Of a DNA stretch of 64,000 bases, positions 1 to 7,730 are shown piece after piece; within the stretch, counting starts at the first letter, position 1; every line of letters starts with the position of its first letter. The position numbers and the translations under genes were made by a program. The stretch is from Streptomyces nymphaeiformis. GTDB taxonomy: Bacteria; Actinomycetota; Actinomycetes; Streptomycetales; Streptomycetaceae. The notes below the pieces were generated by a model that was not told where the DNA came from, searched no databases, and worked only from the letters and a program-made list of their open reading frames with translations. The stretch lies in contig NZ_JACHJY010000005.1 in assembly GCF_014203895.1 (NCBI RefSeq), positions 62,001-126,000 on the forward strand. The letters are read 5' to 3'.

Positions 1-120
1 GGCAGGAAGGGCACCCACCGCCACCCCAGGGGCGCCGTGCCGCCGTTCGTACGCGTCGCCATCGGATCCCCACCCCCGGCTCGAAACCGCCGAAACCCCG
101 TCAGGGGAGGGGACGGATGA

Positions 121-1101
121 TCATCCGCGCCGCTCGGTCGAGACGATCAGGCAGACACCGCCGACGACGATCGCGCCGCCGAGGAGGATCGGCCAGGTCA
201 GGGCCTCGTTCAGGACGAGGGCGCCGAGCAGGACGGCGACGACCGGGTTCACGTACGCGTAGGTGGCGGCGAGGGAGACCGGGGCGGTCTGGAGGAGCCA
301 GGCGTACGCGGTGAAGGCGACGAGCGAGCCGAAGACGACGAGGTAGGCGAGGGCGACCCAGGAGCGGCCGGAGACGGCGCCCAGGTCGAGTCCGTGGTGT
401 TCGCCGCGTACGAGGCCGAGGGAGAGCGCGGCGAGGCCGCCGGCCAGCATCTCGTACGCGCTCGCCGTGAACGGGTTGGCGGGCATGGGCAGCCGGGCGG
501 AGGAGACGGAGCCGACGGACCACAGCAGGGCGGCGACGAGGACGAGCACCACGCCGCCGATCTTCACCTCGCCGCTCAGGCCCGGGACGGTGAGGACGGC
601 GAGGCCCGCGAAGCCGAGCAGGACGCCGCCGAGGGCACCGAGGCCGGGGCGGTCGCCGAAGAGCGTGCGGATCAGGACGACCCAGACGGGGACGGCGGCG
701 ACGAGGAGCGCGGCGAGGCCGGAGGGTATGGAGGTCTCGGCGAGGACGACGAGGCCGTTGCCGCCGAGGATGAGGAGCAGGCCGACGAGGGCGGCGGAGC
801 CGAGCTCCCGGCGCGTGACCTTGAGGGCGGCGGGGCCCTGCCGCCAGGCGACGATCGCGGCGAGGAGCAGGCCGGCGGTGATGAAGCGGGCGCCGCCGGA
901 GAGGAACGGCGGGAGGGTCTCGACGACGATCCGGATCCCGAGGTACGTGGACCCCCAGACGACGTACACGATGCCGAGCGCGGCCCAGACGGCGCCGGTG
1001 ATCCGGCGGGCGGGGGCGGCGGGGACGCCGGCGGCTCCGGTACGGGGTTCGGGGGCGGCCGGGTGGGTCTCGGGGGCCGGGTCGACGGCGGGGCTTGTCA
1101 T
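121..1101 (-). CDS. EamA/DMT-family membrane exporter
   Basis: A 326-aa polytopic membrane protein of the drug/metabolite transporter superfamily, probably exporting a small metabolite; the substrate cannot be read from sequence. After a Pro/Ala-rich N-terminus of about 35 residues come roughly ten hydrophobic segments in two EamA repeats. The first repeat contains the family-typical VVWGSTYLGIR. I chose ATG at 1101 because homology begins soon after it. There is no Shine-Dalgarno sequence, but a TTGGTC / 18 bp / TACTCT promoter-like pair would place transcription at or next to this ATG, so the message may be leaderless. An in-frame start further upstream (1254) would add an improbable tail. 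The family call is firm; the substrate is unknown. Confidence 0.88.
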   Translation of the reverse strand: MTSPAVDPAPETHPAAPEPRTGAAGVPAAPARRITGAVWAALGIVYVVWGSTYLGIRIVVETLPPFLSGGARFITAGLLLAAIVAWRQGPAALKVTRRELGSAALVGLLLILGGNGLVVLAETSIPSGLAALLVAAVPVWVVLIRTLFGDRPGLGALGGVLLGFAGLAVLTVPGLSGEVKIGGVVLVLVAALLWSVGSVSSARLPMPANPFTASAYEMLAGGLAALSLGLVRGEHHGLDLGAVSGRSWVALAYLVVFGSLVAFTAYAWLLQTAPVSLAATYAYVNPVVAVLLGALVLNEALTWPILLGGAIVVGGVCLIVSTERRG

Positions 1102-1108
1102 GAGCAGG

Positions 1109-1138
1109 AGAGTAAGGACTGAAAGCCCCGATGACCAA
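1109..1138 (-). promoter_or_regulatory. Possible leaderless promoter of the EamA gene
   Basis: Reading the minus strand, TTGGTC (1133-1138) and TACTCT (1109-1114) are separated by 18 bp, and the ATG begins 8 nt beyond the -10. This resembles a HrdB-type promoter giving a leaderless transcript, in keeping with the missing ribosome binding site. It is inferred from pattern only. Confidence 0.35.
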
Positions 1139-1252
1139 GGAAACTGCCCGAATTCGGGCAGGACCAACGGAATTCGGGTGTCGGAGAGCCTTCCCGGGGT
1201 CCTTGCGGAGGGTGGGAGGATGTCCGGGACCGCACGACCACAGGGGGTAGGC

Positions 1253-1465
1253 ATGATCCTTTACGTACTGATCGGCGTCCTGGTCCTGGCCGTCGCCGGC
1301 TGCGCCTCGGTGGTGTGGGCGGCACGCGGCGGACCCCGCTGGGTCCGCGCGGTGGCCACCGTGACGCTGCTGGGCGGAGAGGTGGTCCGCGACGGACAGC
1401 GCCGGAGCGGGAAGCGGGGCGGCGGGGGCGACGACGGGATCATGGGCGGCGGCGCGGACGCGTAG
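1253..1465 (+). CDS. Small membrane protein, 70 aa
   Basis: A short ORF starting at ATG 1253 behind a G-rich ribosome binding site (GGGGG at 1242-1246). It encodes one hydrophobic N-terminal helix (MILYVLIGVLVLAVAGCASV), then a basic, Gly-rich tail. The helix could be a membrane anchor. The Cys after LAVAG loosely resembles a lipobox, but the positively charged n-region expected of a lipoprotein signal is missing. No family is recognised. It lies divergently from the EamA gene and ends just before the tandem hairpin array. The start and strand are plausible, but existence as a translated gene is inferred from the start context only. Confidence 0.55.
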   Translation: MILYVLIGVLVLAVAGCASVVWAARGGPRWVRAVATVTLLGGEVVRDGQRRSGKRGGGGDDGIMGGGADA

Positions 1466-1481
1466 GGAGCGGCTCGCGGGG

Positions 1482-1735
1482 AGCCCTGAGGAAACCCGGG
1501 GGCCCTGGGGAAACCCGAGGGCCTGGGGAGACCCGGGAGCCCTGGGGAAACCCGAGGGCCTGGGAAGACCCGGGGAGCCCTGGGGAAACCCGGGAGCCCT
1601 TGGGAAACCCGGGCCCTGGGGAAACCCGAGGGGCCTGGGGAAACCCGGGAGCCCTTGGGAAACCCGGGCCCTGGGGAAACCCGAGGGGCCTGGGGAAACC
1701 CGGGCCCTGGGAAATCCCGGGAAGTCCCGGGGAGC
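1482..1735. repeat. Tandem array of about 13 GC-rich 17-20-bp hairpin units
   Basis: Consecutive units of the form GGGCCTGGGGAAACCCGAG fill the space between the 70-aa ORF and the convergent PucR gene. Most units carry GGG-GAAA-CCC, a short stem closed by a GNRA-type tetraloop when read on the + strand, with flanking CC/GG that can extend the stem. A higher-order period of 55 bp (three units) is exact from 1579-1649 to 1634-1704, showing recent tandem duplication. No ribosome binding site or sensible gene uses it. Function unknown: it could be a transcription barrier between convergent genes or simply a slippage-prone repeat. Confidence 0.9.
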
Positions 1736-1748
1736 CCGGAGACTCCCG

Positions 1749-3302
1749 CTACTGCCCGCCCTCCCCCGTCGCCTTCAGGGCCAGCCACAGCTCCATCCGT
1801 ACGTCCGGATCGTCCAGCGAGCGGCCGAGGATCTCCTCCACCCGGCGCATCCGGTAGCGCAGCGTGTGCCGGTGGACGCCGAGGTCCGCCGCGGCCGCGT
1901 CCCACTGGCCGTGCCGGGAGAGCCAGGCGCGCAGGGAGGCCACCAGGTCGCCGCGGCCGGTCGCGTCGTGCTCGCGGAGCGCGCGGAGCATCCCGTCGGC
2001 GAAGGCCCGGACGGCGTCGTCGGCGAGGAGCGGAAGCACCGAGCCGGCCGCCAGGTCCTCGTGCTCGACGAGCGCCCTGCCGCGCCGCCGGGCGACCGAG
2101 AGGGCCTGCTCGGCCTGCTTGTACGCGGCTGCCGCGGCGTTCGGGCCCGCCGGGGCCGACAGGCCGACGACGACACCGGCGTCCTCCGCCTCCCGCTCCG
2201 CGTAGCCCTCGCAGGCGGCGACGACCGCGCCGCCGTCCCCGGCGAGGACGACGAGCCGCCGGCCGCTCTCGGCGACCGTGAGCACCGCCTCGCCCGCGCG
2301 GGCGGCAGCGGCCTCCAGGGCCTCGGCGAGCGCCGGCAGCGGCGGCTCCCCGGCCGGTTCTCCCCCGGCGGGCTCGGCGACGAGCAACCGGTAGGGGGCG
2401 TCGAGCAGCCCTCCGTACAGGTCGCCGGCCACCGCGCGGGCGGGCTCGGGCCGGCCCTCCAGCATCAGACGGAGCACCGCGGCGCCGAGCCGCTGCTCGG
2501 CGGCCTGGAGCGAGCGGGAACGTTCCGTCGTGAGGGTGAGCAGGGCGATCGCCGAGTGCACGGCGTACCGCTCGGCCGTGCCGAGGGGCGCGCCCGTGCC
2601 GACGGCGAGGGCGCCGCGCACCCGGCGCCCGGTGCCGAGCGACTGGAGCTCGACGCGGTCGTCCGTACCGCCGACGACGGCGCTGGCGGGCGCGGGCCGC
2701 TCGCGCAGCCGCTCCACGTCGGGGGTGAGGCGGGCGGCCCGGCGCGCCGCCCATTCGGGCGAGACGGCGACGACGGCGCCGGAGGCGTCGTACAGCGCGG
2801 CCCAGCCGTCGACGTGCGCGGCGAGCCGGGCGACGACGGCCTCGGGGCCCTCGGCGAGCGCCGCGCGGGTCAGCTCGCGCTGGGCCTCGAAACCGGCCGT
2901 GACGGCGCGGTACTGGTCGGCGGAGATGGCCGCCGAGACGGCCTTGCTGATGGCGAGGAACGGCGTCCGGCGCGGCACTTCGAGCAACGGCAGGTGTTCC
3001 TCGCGGGCCGCGTCGAGCAGGGCCGGCGGGATCTCCTCGTAGTTGACGCCGACGGCGAAGCCGAGCCCGACCACTCCGGCGGCGAGCAGCCGCCGCACGT
3101 AGCGGCGCATGGCGTCCAGGTCCTCCGCGTCGAGGGTGAGCGCGGTGGTGAGGAGGAGTTCGCCGCCTTCCATGTACGGGACGGGGTCGGCGAGCTCGCT
3201 GACGTGGGCCCAGCGGACGGGGGTGTCGAGGCGGTCCTCACCGGCGCGGACGATGAGCTTGAGGGCGGAGTGCTGGACGAGCGAGGCGAGGGTGGGCGGC
3301 AT
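1749..3302 (-). CDS. PucR-family transcriptional regulator
   Basis: A 517-aa cytoplasmic DNA-binding regulator. Residues 1-130 match the PucR N-terminal ligand-sensing domain (VRWAHVSELADPVPYMEGGE). A GGDEF-like middle region follows, and the last 60 residues form the PucR-type helix-turn-helix (LGVHRHTLRYRMRRVEEILG). The family regulates purine, amino-acid and GABA/polyamine catabolism. The start is ATG 3302. Downstream of the stop is the hairpin array. It lies on the same strand as the upstream membrane ATPase gene, and gabT is close by, so a role in nitrogen catabolism is a reasonable guess but not shown. A 24-bp perfect palindrome lies about 65 bp upstream of the start. Confidence 0.9.
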   Translation of the reverse strand: MPPTLASLVQHSALKLIVRAGEDRLDTPVRWAHVSELADPVPYMEGGELLLTTALTLDAEDLDAMRRYVRRLLAAGVVGLGFAVGVNYEEIPPALLDAAREEHLPLLEVPRRTPFLAISKAVSAAISADQYRAVTAGFEAQRELTRAALAEGPEAVVARLAAHVDGWAALYDASGAVVAVSPEWAARRAARLTPDVERLRERPAPASAVVGGTDDRVELQSLGTGRRVRGALAVGTGAPLGTAERYAVHSAIALLTLTTERSRSLQAAEQRLGAAVLRLMLEGRPEPARAVAGDLYGGLLDAPYRLLVAEPAGGEPAGEPPLPALAEALEAAAARAGEAVLTVAESGRRLVVLAGDGGAVVAACEGYAEREAEDAGVVVGLSAPAGPNAAAAAYKQAEQALSVARRRGRALVEHEDLAAGSVLPLLADDAVRAFADGMLRALREHDATGRGDLVASLRAWLSRHGQWDAAAADLGVHRHTLRYRMRRVEEILGRSLDDPDVRMELWLALKATGEGGQ

Positions 3303-3366
3303 TGGGGGACCGTCGGACCTTTGAGCGAGGACCGCGCGCGGGGGGAGCCGTGCACGGAGGCGGGGA

Positions 3367-3390
3367 GGCGCCGCTCAGCTGAGCGGCGCC
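3367..3390. promoter_or_regulatory. 24-bp perfect palindrome upstream of pucR-type gene
   Basis: GGCGCCGCTCAG is followed immediately by its exact reverse complement, CTGAGCGGCGCC, with no spacer. Such loop-less symmetry suits a dimeric protein's operator better than a terminator, and it sits 65-88 bp upstream of the PucR-type start. An autoregulatory operator is possible; this is inference. Confidence 0.45.
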
Positions 3391-3436
3391 CCCGATTGTG
3401 CCAGGGCCCCCGGCAGCCCGCTCGGGCGCCGCGAGG

Positions 3437-3540
3437 GGTGAGACGGGTCGGCCTCGCAGGTCGACGCGACGGGGTGAAGCGGTCGGCTCCGAAGGCCGAC
3501 GCGACGGGGTGAGACGGTCAGCCTCGCAGGTCGACCAGCA
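3437..3540. repeat. Three 35-36-bp tandem repeats covering the 3' end of the membrane ATPase gene
   Basis: Units beginning GGTGAGAC or GGTGAAGC start at 3437, 3473 and 3508. The third unit contains the last codons and stop of the ATPase gene, so the gene's 3' end appears to have been duplicated downstream. Each unit can fold on itself; in the middle one GTCGGC pairs with GCCGAC around a 7-nt loop. They may serve as consecutive terminators for the leftward transcript. Confidence 0.75.
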
Positions 3541-5995
3541 TGGGCGGCACGTGCTCGCCGCGTACGTGGCTCAGGGAGAGGACGGCGTGGCCGGGAGGCA
3601 CGGCGTGCGCGAGGTCCGAGGCGGACCAGCGCTCCCGCTCCACCTCCCGCACGGTGACGGCCTCGGTGGTCACGGCCTTGCCGGTCACCAGCTTGCGCAG
3701 GGCGTGGATGGCGCGGGTCATGGGCTGGTCGGCGAAGACGGTGTGGTGGGCGACCTCGGTGGTCTCCACGCGCTCGGTGCCCCACGCCCCGGCGAAGGCG
3801 CCGCCGTCCCAGGTCGACACGCCGGCCATGGCCATCCGGCAGCCGACGGAGGCGAGCAGCGGCCCGTGCAGGAACTCGGGGACCTCCGTGAGGGTACGGA
3901 GCGCCAGCACGACGGCCGCGTTCTGCGGGCGCAGCCGCTGGAGGCCCCGTACGGTTCCGGGCGTGAGGGCCCCCGCAGCTTCGTCGAGCACGAGGCAGGC
4001 GAGGTGCCCGCGCCCGGCACGGTCGCGGGTGACGTGCTGGAACTGGGCGAGCAGCAGCCGGGTGAGGAGCCGCGCCGCCTCCTCGTGACTCCCCTGCGGC
4101 AGGCTGATGCGTACGCGCATCGGGTGCTGGGCGACGGCCCGCAGGGAGAAGGGCCGCACGTCCGGGCCGCCTTCCTGGCCGCCGCCGAAGAACTCGGCGA
4201 AGACGGGCCGGTCGAGGAGGGCGAGCCGCTCGGCGAGGAAGGGCCCCACGTCCGTCGCGGTGCCGATCCGGCGGATCCAGGAGTCCAGCTCGCGGCGCAT
4301 GACCGGGGCCTCGTCCTCGGGCAGCAAATCGAGCAGCGCCTGGAGGGTCTCGGGCCGGGCTTCGAGCAGCTCCCGCAGGACCGGGACGGTCGGGAAGCGC
4401 CCGTACGCGGTCCGGTAGGGGCCGATGAGCTGCGCGAGGGCGGTGGCGGCGCGCTGGTGCTCCACGCCCGCCATGTCGCCGACGAGCCCCTCGGCGAGGA
4501 ACGCGGCGGCCTCGTCGGGATCGGTGGACCCCGCGTACAGGTCCAGGTCGTAGGGGGAGGTCGGGTCTCCCAGCCGGACCACGACGTCGTACGCCTCTTC
4601 GGGGCCGAGGGGCGCCGCTGCCGCGCCGACGGCGACGACGGCGCACGCGCCGGTGAGCGCCTGGAGGGTGAGCGATTCGACGACGGGCGCGACGAGGGCA
4701 CGGGTCTTGCCCGCGCCCGAGGGGCCGACGACGAGGAGGGAGGTGCCGAGGAGTCCGGGGTCCAGTGCGAGGCCGGCGCCGTGGTAGGCCCGCGGGGTGC
4801 GCTCGGCGTCGGTGTACCGGCCGATGCGGACCTGGCCGACGAGCAGGTCGTGGGTGGCGCGGCGGTTCGGCACGTCACGGTCGCCGGAGGGGTGCGCGTA
4901 CGCGGCGGCACCCTGCTCGAGCAGCGCCTCGACGAGGGCGGCACGGCGGACGGCGTCCCGGTCGGTGTCCTGCCAGACGCGGCGGACGCGTGCCACGTCG
5001 ACGTCGTTCATGCGCCCGGCGGCCAGTTCGCCGACGAGGACGTCGGCCGCGCGGTGCTCGCCGGCGTCCCTGAGCTCGGGCCATTGCGAGCGGGAGGCAC
5101 CGGGGGCGGCGCGGACGGGGGCGGGCATGACATCCGGGGAGGATCGGGCACGCAACTTCTTGAAGAGGGCAGCCCATTCACCTACGCGGGCGAACGGCCA
5201 GACGACGAGGGCCGTGATCACCGCGTAGACGGGGTAGACGACGAACGGCGAGGTCAGGACGTCGTAACCGCCCGTGACCAGGGCGATCAGCTGAAGGACG
5301 GGGATGGCGACGGGAAGCTTGTCCCAGCCGAGTCCGAACGCCTCGGGCCAGACGAACGCCAGAGCGATCAGGGCTCCGGCGCCCGCGAGCGCGGCACGGG
5401 CGGGCGGCCGGAAGCGGTCGAGGTAGTACCGGGCGATCCGGCCCCAGGATCCGAGGACGCCGACCGCGACGGTGATCCCGAGGAAGAGCACGCCGCTGAG
5501 GACGTCACGGGCCGCCCAGCCCTGCCAGCCGCTCGGCTTGGCGGTGCCACCGATCCACCAGTCGCTGGGCGTGAAGGTCTGGAGCACCAGCCAGACGTAC
5601 GGGAGGGTCCCGCGCCGATACGCCGACCAGATGAGCAGGCCGACGGCCATCGGGATCAACATGCCGAGGACGGTCACGGGCGCCAGGCGCACGGCGGCAG
5701 TCCGCGTCGGCACATGCATGAACCGCCAGACACCGAGCCCGGCCTTCGGCCGAGGGGCGTCCAACCAGTCGACCGCGCGCCCGACGGGGGCGGCCGCCGA
5801 CCACGGCGGGCCTCCCGCGACCGGGGGGACCGACGGCACGGGCGGCACGGATGGCAACGCCTGCGGCGGCGGGCCCGCCGGCCTCGGGACCGGCGGAACC
5901 GATGGGGCCTGCGCGATTGGCGGAACCGGCTTCGCGGGAGGCGGCGCCACACCGCCGGACGTGTCGCGTGACTCGTACGTGCCGTCGGTCTCCAT
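3518..5995 (-). CDS. Membrane-anchored VirD4/FtsK-like ATP/GTP-binding protein
   Basis: An 825-aa protein of a lineage seen in Streptomyces chromosomes, annotated there as ATP/GTP-binding. Residues 1-95 are Pro-rich and probably disordered. About four to five hydrophobic segments follow between residues 100 and 285. The cytoplasmic region has Walker A GPSGAGKT near residue 423 and a Walker B-like CLVLDEAAGAL near 664. The architecture (N-terminal membrane anchor plus a P-loop pump domain) recalls type IV coupling proteins and FtsK/TraG ATPases, but no relaxase or secretion gene is adjacent. Start ATG 5995 has a G-rich ribosome binding site; longer upstream reading is antisense to gabT. Its real substrate (DNA or protein) is unknown. 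Confidence 0.85.
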   Translation of the reverse strand: METDGTYESRDTSGGVAPPPAKPVPPIAQAPSVPPVPRPAGPPPQALPSVPPVPSVPPVAGGPPWSAAAPVGRAVDWLDAPRPKAGLGVWRFMHVPTRTAAVRLAPVTVLGMLIPMAVGLLIWSAYRRGTLPYVWLVLQTFTPSDWWIGGTAKPSGWQGWAARDVLSGVLFLGITVAVGVLGSWGRIARYYLDRFRPPARAALAGAGALIALAFVWPEAFGLGWDKLPVAIPVLQLIALVTGGYDVLTSPFVVYPVYAVITALVVWPFARVGEWAALFKKLRARSSPDVMPAPVRAAPGASRSQWPELRDAGEHRAADVLVGELAAGRMNDVDVARVRRVWQDTDRDAVRRAALVEALLEQGAAAYAHPSGDRDVPNRRATHDLLVGQVRIGRYTDAERTPRAYHGAGLALDPGLLGTSLLVVGPSGAGKTRALVAPVVESLTLQALTGACAVVAVGAAAAPLGPEEAYDVVVRLGDPTSPYDLDLYAGSTDPDEAAAFLAEGLVGDMAGVEHQRAATALAQLIGPYRTAYGRFPTVPVLRELLEARPETLQALLDLLPEDEAPVMRRELDSWIRRIGTATDVGPFLAERLALLDRPVFAEFFGGGQEGGPDVRPFSLRAVAQHPMRVRISLPQGSHEEAARLLTRLLLAQFQHVTRDRAGRGHLACLVLDEAAGALTPGTVRGLQRLRPQNAAVVLALRTLTEVPEFLHGPLLASVGCRMAMAGVSTWDGGAFAGAWGTERVETTEVAHHTVFADQPMTRAIHALRKLVTGKAVTTEAVTVREVERERWSASDLAHAVPPGHAVLSLSHVRGEHVPPMLVDLRG

Positions 5996-6295
5996 GAACC
6001 CCTGCCCCCTGACCAGCCAGGTCGCCGCCTCTGTGCCACCGTCAAATCTAGTGGGCCCGGCGCCCCCGGGAGGGGATTCGACCACCCGTACGGCCGAGAG
6101 CGGGAGCGACGGGTCGGGGACCGGCCACGGCCTGGCCGAAGCGCGCCCGCCCGCGGAAGCGGAGCCGCCATGTCCATCCCGGACAACGACACACCCGCCA
6201 CCACTCCCGAACGGCGCATGCCGGAGGCCCTCCGCCGCGCCTAGCCTGCGGAGGAAACCCGCAAGTGCGTCCAGAACCACCCCCAGGAGCCCCGC
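5996..6295. promoter_or_regulatory. Divergent promoter region between the ATPase gene and gabT
   Basis: This 300-bp divergent spacer must hold both promoters. On the minus strand a TAGATT -10-like element lies at 6045-6050, giving a leader of about 40 nt for the ATPase gene. On the plus strand TAGCCT at 6242-6247 is a -10 candidate for gabT. Neither has a good -35. No ORF or clear operator palindrome was seen. Confidence 0.35.
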
Positions 6296-7630
6296 ATGAA
6301 CGCTGTCCCGCAGGAGCGGCGCGTCGTCACCGCCATCCCCGGTCCGAAGTCGCAGGAGCTTCAGGCCCGCCGTCTCGACACGGTCGCCGGTGGCGTCGGC
6401 TCGACGCTGCCCGTCTTCACCAAGCGGGCCGGCGGCGGCATCATCGAGGACGTCGACGGCAACCTGCTGATCGACTTCGGTTCCGGCATCGCCGTGACCT
6501 CGGTCGGCGCCTCCGCCGAGGCCGTCGTGCGCCGCGCGTCCGCGCAGCTCCAGGACTTCACCCACACCTGTTTCATGGTGACGCCGTACGAGGGTTACGT
6601 GGAGGTCTGCGAGGCGCTGGCCGAGCTGACCCCGGGCGACCACGCCAAGAAGTCCGCGCTGTTCAACTCGGGCGCCGAGGCCGTCGAGAACGCGGTGAAG
6701 ATCGCCCGCTCGTACACCAAGCGCCAGGCCGTCGTCGTCTTCGACCACGGCTACCACGGCCGTACGAACCTCACCATGGGCATGACGGCGAAGAACATGC
6801 CGTACAAGCAGGGCTTCGGTCCGTTCGCCCCCGAGGTCTACCGCGTGCCGGTGGCCTACGGCTACCGCTGGCCCACCGGTGCCGAGAACTGCGGCCCCGA
6901 GGCCGCCGCCCAGGCGATCGACAACATCACCAAGCAGATCGGCGCCGAGAACGTCGCCGCGATCGTCATCGAGCCGGTCCTCGGCGAGGGCGGCTTCATC
7001 GAGCCGGCCAAGGGCTTCCTGCCGGCGATCGTGAAGTTCGCCAACGACAACGGCATCGTCTTCGTCGCGGACGAGATCCAGGCCGGCTTCTGCCGTACCG
7101 GCCAGTGGTTCGCCTGCGAGGACGAGGGCATCGTCCCGGACCTCATCACCACCGCCAAGGGCATCGCGGGCGGTCTGCCGCTCGCCGCCGTCACCGGCCG
7201 CGCCGAGATCATGGACTCCGTCCACGGCGGCGGCCTCGGCGGCACCTACGGCGGCAACCCGGTGGCCTGCGCCGGTGCGCTCGGCGCCATCGAGACGATG
7301 AAGGAGCTCGACCTCAACGGCAAGGCCAAGCGCATCGAGGAGGTCATGAAGGACCGCCTCACCGCGATGCAGGAGAAGTTCCCGGTCATCGGTGACATCC
7401 GTGGCCGCGGCGCCATGATCGCCATCGAGCTGGTGAAGGACCCGGCGACGAAGGAGCCGCACGCCGAGGCCGCCGCCGCGCTCGCCAAGTACTGCCACAA
7501 CGAGGGCGTCCTGGTCCTCACCTGCGGCACCTACGGCAACGTGCTGCGCTTCCTGCCGCCGCTGGTCATCGGCGAGGACCTGCTCAACGAGGGTCTGGAC
7601 GTCATCGAGGCCGCACTCGCGACCGTCTGA
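6296..7630 (+). CDS. gabT: 4-aminobutyrate aminotransferase
   Basis: A 444-aa PLP-dependent class III aminotransferase that moves the amino group of GABA to 2-oxoglutarate, giving succinic semialdehyde and glutamate. The cofactor-site motif VFVADEIQAGFCRTG and the Schiff-base lysine in TTAKGIAGGLPLAAVTG are intact, as is the phosphate-binding SGAEAVENAVKIAR. The length is normal for GabT. The start is ATG 6296, with an AGGAG sequence just upstream. It completes the polyamine-to-GABA route encoded at 14.7-21.9 kb and 30-35 kb; no gabD-type partner is next to it. A strong terminator follows. Confidence 0.93.
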   Translation: MNAVPQERRVVTAIPGPKSQELQARRLDTVAGGVGSTLPVFTKRAGGGIIEDVDGNLLIDFGSGIAVTSVGASAEAVVRRASAQLQDFTHTCFMVTPYEGYVEVCEALAELTPGDHAKKSALFNSGAEAVENAVKIARSYTKRQAVVVFDHGYHGRTNLTMGMTAKNMPYKQGFGPFAPEVYRVPVAYGYRWPTGAENCGPEAAAQAIDNITKQIGAENVAAIVIEPVLGEGGFIEPAKGFLPAIVKFANDNGIVFVADEIQAGFCRTGQWFACEDEGIVPDLITTAKGIAGGLPLAAVTGRAEIMDSVHGGGLGGTYGGNPVACAGALGAIETMKELDLNGKAKRIEEVMKDRLTAMQEKFPVIGDIRGRGAMIAIELVKDPATKEPHAEAAAALAKYCHNEGVLVLTCGTYGNVLRFLPPLVIGEDLLNEGLDVIEAALATV

Positions 7631-7663
7631 GGACCGATCAGGCACACGGTGTGAAGACTCTGT

Positions 7664-7705
7664 GGGGGGCCGATGGCGGGACGCGTTTCCCGCTGTCGGC
7701 CCCCC
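7664..7705 (+). terminator. Rho-independent-like terminator after gabT
   Basis: An 18-nt arm at 7664-7681 pairs with 7688-7705 around a 6-nt loop, with only two mismatched positions; the outer ten pairs are GGGGGGCCGA with its complement. There is no U-tract, as is common in Streptomyces. Confidence 0.75.
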
Positions 7706-7730
7706 GCCGCGTGACGTACGGTTTCCGCAG

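Noticed and set aside
1..120. Gene at the left edge
   Set aside because: No frame in these 120 bp shows recognisable coding; I see nothing supportable.
1315..1857. Collagen-like protein encoded on the + strand through the 18-bp array
   Set aside because: The Gly/Pro pattern comes only from the DNA repeat. The frame has no ribosome binding site, overlaps the 70-aa ORF and the PucR gene, and the 55-bp period changes the reading frame of units.
3398..5971. 857-aa + strand ORF opposite the membrane ATPase
   Set aside because: It has the composition of a high-GC shadow frame, with no domain and no ribosome binding site, while the minus strand has Walker motifs and membrane helices.
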